DNA of 34,329 bases from DATLAN01 sp035527455 (lineage in GTDB: Bacteria; Planctomycetota; Planctomycetia; Pirellulales; Thermoguttaceae): the NCBI GenBank assembly GCA_035527455.1, contig DATLAN010000121.1, forward strand, positions 1-34,329, given 5' to 3'. Made by a program: the position numbers and the translations under genes. The notes beneath the pieces are model-generated. The model made no database searches, was not told the DNA's origin, and saw nothing but the letters and a program-made list of their open reading frames with translations. Of this stretch, positions 8,273 to 15,493 are shown piece after piece (positions within the stretch are counted from its first letter, which is position 1; each line of letters begins with the position of its first letter).

Positions 8273-8859
8273 GCTAACTCTTCCTGGCCGGCGATGCCGG
8301 TCTTAAAGTTCTTGAAATCCACCCAGACCTCTCCGGTGGTTTGGAGCTTTTCGAGATCGACGTCGAGCTTGTCGAGGGGTCGCGGGCTGGGCGAGGATTC
8401 GTCGAGACACGTGCCGTTGATATTGAAACTGGCGCTGTGACAAGGGCAGAAGTACTTCCCGCCTTCCGGCGAGTCGGCATACTGAACGGCACAGCCGGCG
8501 TGCGGGCAGATCACGTTGATCGCCTCCACCTGATCCTTGCCCGTCCGCCGCAGAAAAACCGCCCCGATCGGCTGATTCGGCAGCTTGTTCCATGCGTCGA
8601 CCAGATCGGCCATGACGGGGAATTTCCGCGGCATGCCGTCCTCGGGCAGGACGTCCAGCATCGTCACTTTGCGAAAGCCCCGGATGGTGCTCTTCTGGCG
8701 AAGCGGGTTGAAGAAGCTGACAATGCCGAGGATCGCCGGCACCAGAAGGGCCACCGTGCCGAGCACCACGGCGATGGTCGAAGCGAGGAATCCGCGGCGA
8801 TCTTCCACCGCCGCGCACGGCGGCGAGTCGCAGCAGGGGGGGTGCGGTGTGATTTCCAT
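8269..8859 (-). CDS. Rieske iron-sulfur protein of the bc-type complex
   Basis: 196 residues. A short N-terminus with a twin-arginine-type signal (EDRRGFLAS, residues 19-26) leads into one membrane anchor (about 27-51), as in Rieske proteins delivered by Tat. The [2Fe-2S] domain has CPHAGC at 118-123 and CPCH at 138-141. Cys118, His120, Cys138 and His141 would hold the cluster, and Cys123/Cys140 would form the stabilising disulfide. PSPRPLD at 157-163 matches the Pro loop. The stop overlaps the start of the cytochrome b/c gene by 4 bases (ATGA), which implies translational coupling and equal dosage. AAGGA lies 9 nt before the ATG. The extra Cys pair at 9-10 has no obvious role. Confidence 0.95.
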   Translation of the reverse strand: MEITPHPPCCDSPPCAAVEDRRGFLASTIAVVLGTVALLVPAILGIVSFFNPLRQKSTIRGFRKVTMLDVLPEDGMPRKFPVMADLVDAWNKLPNQPIGAVFLRRTGKDQVEAINVICPHAGCAVQYADSPEGGKYFCPCHSASFNINGTCLDESSPSPRPLDKLDVDLEKLQTTGEVWVDFKNFKTGIAGQEELA

Positions 8860-8903
8860 GGGGAGTGTCCTTCTTCACGGGAAAGCGGAAGGCAAGCGCC
8901 GCA

Positions 8904-9884
8904 TTATCGTATGGCCTTGCGAACGGCGTCAAGCACCTTGGCTTGGGCCACCTCGAACGGCTCGTTGAGGAATGCGCCGGCGGCCTTCTTGTGCCCTCCG
9001 CCGCCGAATTGCTGGGCGATCTCGGCACAGTTTAGGTCATTGCGGCTGCGAAAACTGACCTTGAATCCGCCGCCGATCTGTTCGACCAGGATCACCGCGG
9101 CCTCGGTCCCGCTCACTGCCAGGGTCTTGTTGATCACGTCCTCACTGTCGGCCGGATGCGCCCCGGCGGCCTCGAAATCGGACCGCAGGATGTAGGTGTG
9201 GATCAGCCGGCCGTCGAGTTCGGTCCGGGTTCGGGCCATCGTGCGGCCGATCAGTTGCAGCCGGGCCAGCGTGTCGTTTTCATAGGTCTGCTGGTAGAGC
9301 CGGTCGGGCACGGCCCCGGCGTCGATCAACCGGGCCGCCAGCCGCATCGTCGTGCTGGTCGTGGAGGAAAAGCGAAACCAGCCGGTGTCCGTCGCCACGG
9401 CCAGGAACGCCGCCTCGGCGATCTCCCGGGTGATCGACACGCCCAACGCGTCGGCCGCGTCGATCACCAGCCGGCCGGTCGCCTCGGCCTCGGTGTCCTT
9501 GAACAGTTCGGCCCCCAGGTCGTCTTCGCTGACGTGGTGGTCCAGCACGATTTTCTTGACGCTGGCGTTGCGGATCACCTTGCCCATCGTGCCCAATTGG
9601 GCCCAGGCCGAGGTGTCCAGCACCATCAGCACGTCGAACGAATCGACTCGATCGGCGGGGACGTCGGTGCCCAATTCCTCGAGCTTCCGCGTCGGGTCGA
9701 GGAAGGCGAGGTTCGGCGGCGTAGCAAAGGCGTTGACGATCTGCACCTCTTTACCGAGGCTTTCGAGGATCGCCGCCATGGCCAACTCGCTACCCAACGC
9801 GTCGCAATCGGGGCGGACGTGGCTGGTCAAGAGAAAACGGTGATTCTCGCGGACGATTTCGACGAAACGGGACCAGTTGGGCAT
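8904..9884 (-). CDS. nrnA: DHH/DHHA1 phosphoesterase, NrnA-like (oligoribonuclease / pAp phosphatase)
   Basis: 326 residues, cytoplasmic. The DHH domain has SHVRPDCDALGS (21-32), VLDTSAW with Asp90, VLDHH at 113-117 and ATDTGWF with Asp166; these Asp and His residues bind two Mn ions. The DHHA1 domain ends with FGGGGHKKAAG (293-303), which binds the substrate. Proteins of this kind degrade nanoRNA to mononucleotides and dephosphorylate pAp. The length is typical. It sits between ribF and the Rieske gene on the same strand; an association of nrnA-type genes with ribF is common in bacteria, though there it is often alongside rbfA and truB, which are absent here. A GATTTCAGATTTCG-type tract covers the usual ribosome-binding region. 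Confidence 0.9.
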   Translation of the reverse strand: MPNWSRFVEIVRENHRFLLTSHVRPDCDALGSELAMAAILESLGKEVQIVNAFATPPNLAFLDPTRKLEELGTDVPADRVDSFDVLMVLDTSAWAQLGTMGKVIRNASVKKIVLDHHVSEDDLGAELFKDTEAEATGRLVIDAADALGVSITREIAEAAFLAVATDTGWFRFSSTTSTTMRLAARLIDAGAVPDRLYQQTYENDTLARLQLIGRTMARTRTELDGRLIHTYILRSDFEAAGAHPADSEDVINKTLAVSGTEAAVILVEQIGGGFKVSFRSRNDLNCAEIAQQFGGGGHKKAAGAFLNEPFEVAQAKVLDAVRKAIR

Positions 9885-9885
9885 T

Positions 9886-9923
9886 GGGGATTTCAGATTT
9901 CGGATTTCAGATTTCGGATTTCA
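9886..9923. repeat. GATTTCGGATTTCAG tandem tract
   Basis: Alternating GATTTCAG and GATTTCGG units fill the spacer between the ribF stop and the DHH gene start. They even supply the bases around the ribF stop codon. This is a second microsatellite-like family, distinct from the ATGACGA type. Confidence 0.75.
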
Positions 9924-10862
9924 GCCTTGCTGCCCCTGATGTTCGCGGACGATTTCGCGGGTCGCGGCCACGTCGCAATCCACTTGGGCCACGAGTTCGT
10001 CGACGGAGCCGAAACGCTCAATGTCCCGCAATCGAGCCAGAAAGTCAACCTCGATGGTTCGCTCGTAGAGGGAACCTTCGTAACCGATCAGATACGCCTC
10101 CACTTTCAACGTGGTTTCATCGAACGTCGGATTGGCCCCGACGCTCAAGGCGGCCGGCCAGGACATGCCGTCGACCCAAGCCAGTCCGGCGTAGATCCCG
10201 TCGCTTGGCAGCAGCGTGTCGATCCCCCCGACGTTGGCCGTCGGATAGCCGAGTTTCGCGCCGCGCCGCGCTCCCGGCACGACCGTGCCGCGGATACGGT
10301 AAGGACGGCCGAGCAGGGATTGGGCTTCCTCGACCCGTCCGGCCGTGATCAGCCGGCGGATACGGGAACTGGAAACGACCGCGTCGCCGATCTGCAGCGG
10401 ACTGACGACCTCCAGGATCACGTTCTCTTCCACACACAGCCGTCGCAGCACGTCGATGGTGCCCCCGCGACCCCGGCCGAAGAAGAAATTGGGGCCTTCG
10501 ACCAGCGCTTTCGCGGAGAGCCGATCGCGGAGGATCCGGTCGAAGAACTCCCGAGCGTCGAGGCCCAGAAACGCCCGATCGGTCGGATAGGCGATCACGG
10601 CATCGACCCCCAGTTGGCCGAGCAACTCGGCCTTGCGCTGGGTCCAACTGATCGGAGCGGGTGCCGCTTCGGGGCGAAGGATCCGGCCGGGGTGGGGATC
10701 GAAGGTGAAGGCGATGGCCGGCCCCTGTACTCGTCGTGCCACGGCCAACAATCGCTCGACGATCCGCGCGTGGCCCAAGTGGACGCCGTCGAAATTCCCG
10801 ACGGACACGGCGCCGCGGCGAAAGAGTTCGGGGAGCTGGTTGAGATCACGGAAGAGGTTCAC
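9921..10862 (-). CDS. ribF: Bifunctional riboflavin kinase / FAD synthetase
   Basis: About 313 residues. It makes FMN from riboflavin and ATP, then FAD from FMN and ATP. The N-terminal adenylyltransferase domain has VGNFDGVHLGH (HxGH-like nucleotide motif), FDPHP and a conserved SSSRIRRLI segment. The C-terminal riboflavin-kinase domain has GTVVPGARRGAKLGYPTANV with the PTAN motif, GIYAGLAWVDG, and VEAYLIGYEGSLYERTIEVDF. The frame is open to another GTG at 10913, but the GTG at 10862 is preferred because VNLFRDLNQLPEL aligns with the usual RibF N-terminus. Neither start has a good Shine-Dalgarno sequence. FAD and FMN supply may relate to the redox genes downstream. Confidence 0.93.
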   Translation of the reverse strand: MNLFRDLNQLPELFRRGAVSVGNFDGVHLGHARIVERLLAVARRVQGPAIAFTFDPHPGRILRPEAAPAPISWTQRKAELLGQLGVDAVIAYPTDRAFLGLDAREFFDRILRDRLSAKALVEGPNFFFGRGRGGTIDVLRRLCVEENVILEVVSPLQIGDAVVSSSRIRRLITAGRVEEAQSLLGRPYRIRGTVVPGARRGAKLGYPTANVGGIDTLLPSDGIYAGLAWVDGMSWPAALSVGANPTFDETTLKVEAYLIGYEGSLYERTIEVDFLARLRDIERFGSVDELVAQVDCDVAATREIVREHQGQQG

Positions 10863-10917
10863 GTCGGCGGTTGTCCCGCGTAGTTGTGCAGCGCAGGATT
10901 GCAGAAAGTTCACGTTG

Positions 10918-10941
10918 AGCGGGCGGGCTTGCCCGCCGTTT
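10918..10941. repeat. GC-rich palindrome, copy 1 (shared with 17642)
   Basis: A 24-base sequence with a GGCGGGC-TT-GCCCGCC core is identical to the reverse complement of the one just after atpA. The following TTTTT on the plus strand makes it resemble a terminator, but no plus-strand gene ends here, so a dispersed element is more likely. Confidence 0.7.
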
Positions 10942-11035
10942 TTCGGGCAGACAAACGCTTAGTGTACGCGGATACTGGCGAAAAGGGGAGGGGAGACGGG
11001 AACGAGGTGGCACCGACGCACTCCACGGCCGATCC

Positions 11036-12160
11036 TTACTCGCCCGGATCGCGGAACACGGGCTCCATCACTTTGGTGTTGCGATCCACGGCCAGAACAA
11101 TGGTATGCTGTTCGGCGCCGTCCCCGCTGCTGGCGACCACCGGGAGGACGTGGCGGCGGTCGGGCAGGGTGAAGCGGACGGCGAACGACCCGTCGCTACG
11201 GAGATCCACCGGCTGGCCCCGCAACGTGACGCGGGCATCCGGTTCGGTCACCCCGTGGATGATCAGTTCGGTGTCCACCTTGAAGTTGAACTCGCGGTCC
11301 TTGTCCCCGTGATTCGCGGCTCCGGGGCCGAATCGGGCCGCCGAGCCACCCATCGGGCGACGAAGCCGCTCTTCGAACACCTCCTTCAACTCGCGGCTGC
11401 CCTGCTCGTCCTCATACCCGCCGCTCATCGCGTAGACGCGATCGAACTCCCCGGCCTCCTCCGACCAGTTCTTGTCGAAGGACTCCTTCGAGCCCGCCTG
11501 GGGCGTCTTGACCACGTTGCTGCGGGTCAAAGAGAAAAATCGGCCGTCGGCCGCCAGGTAGCCGATTTCCAACTGGAAACTGTTCGGGGGATCCTGCACG
11601 TCGACGTACCAGTTCTTCACTCCCCCGTGAATCACGATATCGCGAACCACCCGGCGAGCCGCGTTGATGGTCTTGTTCAGGGAAACCTCGTTGACTCGCA
11701 GGACGGGCTGGGCCTCGTGCCAGTGTTGGCCCAGCGCGGCCCGGGCACGTTCGATGCTGCGGCGGGACAACTCCCAATACGCGTGCAACCAGTAGGGGTC
11801 GCGTACCATCACCACCAGGCGATCCTTCACGTGTCCGTTCTCTTCGGCAACCGACTTGAAGGCCAGATCCTTCGATACGGCCAGTCGCGTCTTGATATGG
11901 TTCAGACGCCGCTGGACGGAAGGGCTGCGGGCCGGCTTCTTCGCGGCCGCCGCGGATGACGCGGCCGGCGTGGACCGCTTGGCGGGCGTCGCCTTGCCGT
12001 TGGACTTCGCCCGCTTGGCCGTCGCCGCCTTCGCCTGCTTGACCAGGGCGCGGATCAACTCGTCCTTGCGCATCGAGTGCCAGCCGGCGATTTTCTTCTT
12101 CTTGGCCATCGTGGCCAGGTCTCGGGCCGTACGGGTCTTCAGCTTCGCTGCAATCATCAT
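11036..12160 (-). CDS. DUF4912 protein with N-terminal Rho-N/SAP-like domain
   Basis: 374 residues from the ATG at 12160. Residues about 1-40 resemble a Rho termination factor N-terminal-like or SAP-like motif (LKTRTARDLATMAKKKKIAG, then MRKDELIRALVKQ), probably nucleic-acid binding. A Lys/Ala/Ser-rich linker follows, typical of a DNA-binding tail. The middle is DUF4912 (VRDPYWLHAYWELSRRSIER; an all-beta segment with WYVDVQDPPNSFQLEIGYL). The C-terminal part is beta-rich (GVTEPDARVTLRGQPVDLRS), like a carbohydrate-binding or Ig-like fold. The frame is open 71 codons further upstream, but that stretch is unconserved-looking and an AAGG lies 9 nt before 12160. DUF4912 proteins are widespread but uncharacterised. 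A strong promoter lies about 360 bp upstream. Confidence 0.82.
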   Translation of the reverse strand: MMIAAKLKTRTARDLATMAKKKKIAGWHSMRKDELIRALVKQAKAATAKRAKSNGKATPAKRSTPAASSAAAAKKPARSPSVQRRLNHIKTRLAVSKDLAFKSVAEENGHVKDRLVVMVRDPYWLHAYWELSRRSIERARAALGQHWHEAQPVLRVNEVSLNKTINAARRVVRDIVIHGGVKNWYVDVQDPPNSFQLEIGYLAADGRFFSLTRSNVVKTPQAGSKESFDKNWSEEAGEFDRVYAMSGGYEDEQGSRELKEVFEERLRRPMGGSAARFGPGAANHGDKDREFNFKVDTELIIHGVTEPDARVTLRGQPVDLRSDGSFAVRFTLPDRRHVLPVVASSGDGAEQHTIVLAVDRNTKVMEPVFRDPGE

Positions 12161-12527
12161 GGGACTTACCTTAGGCGTGCCACCATCCGGCCTTGCCGGC
12201 TTGGGAAGTGGTGATTCGGGTAGGTGGTCGCAGGTCGTCCGTGACCGGGCCAACCATTGTGCCCAGTCTATCGCGGCGATCCATGGCCGCCTGCCTTCTT
12301 GCGAATCAGTTGCGGATGACGGCCCTGGCACCACGACTGAACGGGGTACCCGTTTCCTAAAACTTGCAGCCACACTTCCGGTCCCAGCTTGACCAACTTT
12401 TGGCGGGGGTCCAGACCGACAGACCGGCTCCTTAGTGCAAGGGCTGAAGTCGTCCGCACGGTGTTGCCCGCCCGTGGTAGGTTCCCGGCTCTCGCGCCGG
12501 GCAAGGCGGGAGACTCCGATGGAGTTG

Positions 12528-12556
12528 ATTATACTTGATCGGCCGCTTCAATGCAA
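12528..12556 (-). promoter_or_regulatory. Strong candidate sigma-70 promoter
   Basis: On the minus strand TTGCAT (12551-12556) and a perfect TATAAT (12528-12533) are separated by exactly 17 bp. Transcription would begin near 12521, giving the DUF4912 gene a leader of about 360 nt or producing a separate small RNA. Confidence 0.55.
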
Positions 12557-12595
12557 TAATCTGGTTGTGAAGAATGCTCGGTCCGAAACCGATCT

Positions 12596-12611
12596 TATAG
12601 ATGTATCTATA
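12596..12611. promoter_or_regulatory. AT-rich palindrome upstream of the atp operon
   Basis: TATAGATGTATCTATA is a perfect 7-bp inverted repeat with a 2-nt centre. A second inverted repeat, GTATCT..AGATAC, overlaps it (12603-12622). Such AT-rich dyads in a GC-rich genome are plausible regulator sites; there is no direct evidence. Confidence 0.3.
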
Positions 12612-12841
12612 TTGGCAGATACAACTTAACAAAATACTCCGACCAAAAAAAAAGGAGCGGATAATCCACGGGCGCCACCCAGCAGGGGGGCTTGTCATCG
12701 ATGGACGTCTCCCGACGGATTCACGTGGTCTTTTCGGTTTCTTCGATATGGGCATCTCCGCCACCGAGTTGACGATCGTTCAGCCCGCTGGTAACCTATT
12801 GGTTTTCGCCACCTTGGCCCGATAATCGGCGAGCCCTGCTC

Positions 12842-13108
12842 GTGAACGATTCGTCCGACGACCGTTCCCCGTTGGCCACGGCGATGGCGTGGTCGTCCCG
12901 CGTGACGGCCATCTCGCTGGAAATGGCCCTGCCGGGTCTGATCGGTTATTGGGTCGGCCGGAAGCTGGGAGCCGAGATCGCATTCGTGGTCCTGGGGGTG
13001 CTGATCGGCCTGGTCGGCGGGATGTGGCACCTGATCCGTCTGACTCGAGTGGCCGGACCATCGCGTGGTCAGCCACGGCAGTCTGGCGACGAGAACGAGG
13101 AATCGTGA
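12842..13108 (+). CDS. AtpZ/AtpI-like small membrane protein of the ATP synthase operon
   Basis: 88 residues with a GTG start. Two transmembrane helices (about 24-40 and 44-64) are joined by the short loop GYWVGRKLGAE, followed by GLVGGMWHLIRLTR. This is the two-helix AtpZ pattern (F0F1-ATPase subunit of the Ca2+/Mg2+ transporter family) encoded first in many atp operons. Such proteins are thought to help c-ring assembly or Mg2+ uptake. Its stop overlaps the start of the next gene by 4 bases (GTGA), so the two are coupled. The tail is short, acidic and polar. Confidence 0.75.
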   Translation: MNDSSDDRSPLATAMAWSSRVTAISLEMALPGLIGYWVGRKLGAEIAFVVLGVLIGLVGGMWHLIRLTRVAGPSRGQPRQSGDENEES

Positions 13109-13557
13109 AGGATCGCTCGGTGAATTGGTGGGCCCGATTGCGCGGCCTGGGTTTGGCCGCCAGAGTCGTTGTCCTGTGTTCGGCCGTAGCGTTGCTTGGC
13201 GTGCCGATGGGCTCGGCGGCCTATTTCCTCGGCGGCGCGACAGGCGCACTGGCCGCGGCCACGGCGGGAGGAGTTTGTCTGCTGGGCACCGTGCTCGCGC
13301 TGGTAGTCAGCCACCTGTTGCAGGGCCCGAAAACCGTTTTGTACGGGATGTTGTCGGCCATGGCATTGCGAATGGGAATCCCACTGGTGTCGGTCCTGGC
13401 TCTCCACCTGCAGGACGGGTCCCTTGCAAGAGCCGGAGTGATGTACTATTTTCTGGTGTTTTACCCGGTGACGCTGGCGGTCGAGACGGCTTTGTCGTTG
13501 CCGATCAGCAAGAAACCGGCGGCCGATTCGCAAGCCCCACGTGATTCCGCGTCCTGA
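13105..13557 (+). CDS. ATP synthase subunit I-like membrane protein
   Basis: 150 residues from the GTG at 13105. Four hydrophobic segments (about 17-37, 38-65, 75-95 and 108-128) match the four-helix AtpI topology. Family identity rests on this topology and on its place between the AtpZ-like gene and atpB, not on a strong motif. AtpI proteins assist assembly of the c-ring. The frame is open far upstream, but that part overlaps the AtpZ-like gene out of frame and is not protein-like. It ends 27 nt before atpB. Confidence 0.7.
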   Translation: MKDRSVNWWARLRGLGLAARVVVLCSAVALLGVPMGSAAYFLGGATGALAAATAGGVCLLGTVLALVVSHLLQGPKTVLYGMLSAMALRMGIPLVSVLALHLQDGSLARAGVMYYFLVFYPVTLAVETALSLPISKKPAADSQAPRDSAS

Positions 13558-13584
13558 GAACTCCGCTCCCGTGAAAACGAAAAC

Positions 13585-14412
13585 ATGGACGTCGATCCCG
13601 CAAAACTCGCCAGTCACGTGGAGGACACCACCCACGGGCACCACTATTTCCATCTGCCCTGCGACGTCAAGCTGGCTATTCCTCAGCCGCTGGAGCCGCT
13701 GGGCATCGAGATCACCAAGTTCATGGTGTTGGAACTGGTTGCCGCGGTGCTGATGATCCTGATCTTCATACCGGTTTCCCGGAGAATCGTCAGCGGTCGC
13801 CCGCCCCGAGGGCGTTTCTGGAATCTGTTCGAAGCGATGATCCTGTTCGTCCGCGACGAGATGGTCCGCCCGGCCATCGGGCGCCCGATGGCCGACCGGT
13901 TCATGCCGTTCATCTTGACCATGTTCTTCTTCATCCTCTTCTGCAACCTGCTGGGGATGATCCCTTGGGCCGGATCGCCCACCGGCTCGATTTCCGTGAC
14001 TGCTGCGCTGGCGGTCATCGCGTTCTGCGTCGTGTTGGGTGCGGGGATGATGAGATACGGCCCGGTGAAGTTCTGGACCGGGTTGGTGCCGCACATGGAT
14101 TTGCCACTGGTGTTGGCCATCTTCCTCAAACCGATGATTCTGGCGATCGAGATCATGGGTCTACTGATCAAGCACACCATCTTGGCCGTGCGTCTGTTGG
14201 CCAACATGTTTGCGGGTCATTTGGTGCTGGCGGTGATACTCGGGTTCATTGCCGCCAGCGCCGGCAGCGGGCTGTGGTACGGCGTGATGCCGGCCAGCGT
14301 GTTGGGAGCAACGGCATTGAGCATGTTGGAGTTGTTCGTCGCGTTCTTGCAAGCCTACATTTTCGCGTTCTTAACGGCATTATTCATCGGCATGGCGGTC
14401 CACCAGCACTAG
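13585..14412 (+). CDS. atpB: F-type ATP synthase subunit a
   Basis: 275 residues, multi-spanning membrane protein. Subunit a forms the proton half-channels next to the c-ring. The signature near the C-terminus, HTILAVRLLANMFAGH, contains the essential Arg203. LFCNLLGMIPW and SMLELFVAFLQAYIFAFLTALFIGMA are also typical of the family. The N-terminus is rich in His (HGHHYFH), as often seen in planctomycete and alphaproteobacterial-like subunit a. It is followed by atpE after 57 bp. Confidence 0.97.
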   Translation: MDVDPAKLASHVEDTTHGHHYFHLPCDVKLAIPQPLEPLGIEITKFMVLELVAAVLMILIFIPVSRRIVSGRPPRGRFWNLFEAMILFVRDEMVRPAIGRPMADRFMPFILTMFFFILFCNLLGMIPWAGSPTGSISVTAALAVIAFCVVLGAGMMRYGPVKFWTGLVPHMDLPLVLAIFLKPMILAIEIMGLLIKHTILAVRLLANMFAGHLVLAVILGFIAASAGSGLWYGVMPASVLGATALSMLELFVAFLQAYIFAFLTALFIGMAVHQH

Positions 14413-14469
14413 GGCCGGTGAGATGGACGTGCCGAATCGTCCACGTTACTCGGGAAGGAGACGAATCAA

Positions 14470-14802
14470 GTGAGCAAGTTGATGAAGACTGCGGCGCTTT
14501 GTATTGCGTTGATACTGTGCACCACGCCCGCAATGGCTCAAGACGGCGGCGCCGAAGCGCCGGCGAGCACGGGTGCGTTCGGTCCCGGTGGGTTCTCTAT
14601 TTTTCTCGGCGGTGCGTTCGGGGCCGGGTTGGTGATCCTCGGCGCGGGATACGGGATCAGCAAGATCGGTTCGTGTGCGGTGGAGAGCATGGCCCGGCAA
14701 CCGGAGGTGGCCGGAAACATCCAGACCGCAATGATTATTTCCGCCGCGCTGATCGAAGGAGCAACCTTCTTTGCCTTGATCGTGTGCATCGCCAAGATCT
14801 GA
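14470..14802 (+). CDS. atpE: F-type ATP synthase subunit c with N-terminal signal-like extension
   Basis: 110 residues against the usual 70-90. Residues 1-23 form a signal peptide-like segment (MKTAALCIALILCTTPAMAQ, Ala-X-Ala before Gln24). Residues 24-40 are a polar Gly/Ala linker. The normal hairpin follows: helix 1 GFSIFLGGAFGAGLVILGAG, the loop SMARQPE that contacts the F1 stalk, and helix 2 with the ion-binding Glu96 in ALIEGATFFALI. The residue after the Glu is Gly, not the Ser/Thr of sodium-binding rings, so it is probably proton-coupled. GTG start; GGAAGGAGA lies upstream. The signal-like segment is probably cleaved or guides insertion. Confidence 0.95.
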   Translation: MSKLMKTAALCIALILCTTPAMAQDGGAEAPASTGAFGPGGFSIFLGGAFGAGLVILGAGYGISKIGSCAVESMARQPEVAGNIQTAMIISAALIEGATFFALIVCIAKI

Positions 14803-14829
14803 GGCCCCCCCCAAGCGTAAGGCAACAGC

Positions 14830-15474
14830 ATGATGTTTCACCGATTGGTTTCAGCCCTGGCAATCGGCCTGGTCTTGGCCGCGCTGGGTTCGGTCGCGTT
14901 TGCGGTGGAAGACACGCACGCGTCCGGCGACGAATCAGGTGGTGGCGGAATCAATCCCCTCAGCCTGGAAAAGATCCAGACGGATCTGGCCATTTGGACC
15001 GGGGTGGTCTTCTTGTTGCTGTTGGCGATCCTCTGGAAATTTGCCTGGGGACCAATTACCCAGGGGCTGGATCGCCGGGAGCAGGGCATCGCCGATCAGA
15101 TCGACCAGGCCGAGCAGTCCAACAAGGAAGCCCGGGAACTGCTGGGCCAGTACGGGCAGAAGCTGGCCGGCGCGAAGGAAGAGGTCCGGGACATCCTCGC
15201 CCAGGGCCGCCGCGACGCCGAGCAACTCGGCCAGGAGATGCTCGAAAAGACCCGGCAGGAGGCCCGGGCCGAACAGCAGCGGGCGCTGAGGCAGATCGAC
15301 GACGCCACCGCGGCGGCGCTGAAGGAACTGGCCGCCAAGGGGGCCGATCTGGCCGTCAACCTGGCCGGGAGGATCGTTCGCGCCGAATTGAAGGCCGGCG
15401 ACCATGCCAAACTGATCGAGCGGACCGTCTCCGACTTCGCCAAACAGGGGTCGCCCGGCAACGGCACGACGTAA
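14830..15474 (+). CDS. atpF: F-type ATP synthase subunit b with signal-like N-terminus
   Basis: 214 residues. An N-terminal signal-like helix ends in VAFA-V near residue 25, then a polar linker. The real membrane anchor follows (LAIWTGVVFLLLLAILWKFAWGP, about 52-75), and then a long, highly charged coiled coil (LDRREQGIADQIDQAEQSN through QQRALRQIDDATAAALKELA). It forms the peripheral stalk linking subunit a to delta and alpha. Like subunit c it has an additional N-terminal export-type signal. Two ATGs occur in a row; the first is used here. Confidence 0.93.
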   Translation: MMFHRLVSALAIGLVLAALGSVAFAVEDTHASGDESGGGGINPLSLEKIQTDLAIWTGVVFLLLLAILWKFAWGPITQGLDRREQGIADQIDQAEQSNKEARELLGQYGQKLAGAKEEVRDILAQGRRDAEQLGQEMLEKTRQEARAEQQRALRQIDDATAAALKELAAKGADLAVNLAGRIVRAELKAGDHAKLIERTVSDFAKQGSPGNGTT

Positions 15475-15493
15475 CGCAAGACGGAAGGGACCG

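Larger units (their letters stand above)
12161..12841. other. Divergent intergenic region (DUF4912 gene / ATP synthase operon)
   Basis: 681 bp without a convincing gene. It contains a minus-strand promoter at 12528-12556, a GC-rich hairpin just inside that transcript (CCCGGC..GCCGGG near 12484-12501), an AT-rich patch around 12590-12655 with nested palindromes, and the untranslated leader of the atp operon. Short frames here lack protein character. No clear sigma-70 promoter for the atp operon was found; TTGGCA (12614-12619) with a poor -10 box is the best candidate. Confidence 0.6.

Noticed and set aside
6824..8440. 538-codon plus-strand frame opposite cytochrome b/c
   Set aside because: Its composition (His/Gln/Arg/Asp-rich, no hydrophobic helices) is that of an antisense frame; the opposite strand has clear haem motifs and membrane helices.
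9156..10883. 575-codon plus-strand frame opposite the DHH and ribF genes
   Set aside because: Antisense shadow across two well-supported minus-strand genes.
10918..10945. Plus-strand terminator (hairpin plus TTTTT)
   Set aside because: No plus-strand gene ends here; an identical element without a T-run lies after atpA, so it was treated as a dispersed repeat.
12268..12504. 78-codon minus-strand frame in the atp/DUF4912 spacer
   Set aside because: It has a TTG start, no ribosome site and no domain; part of it (VKLGPEVWLQVLGNG) looks protein-like, but this is not enough. More likely leader RNA.
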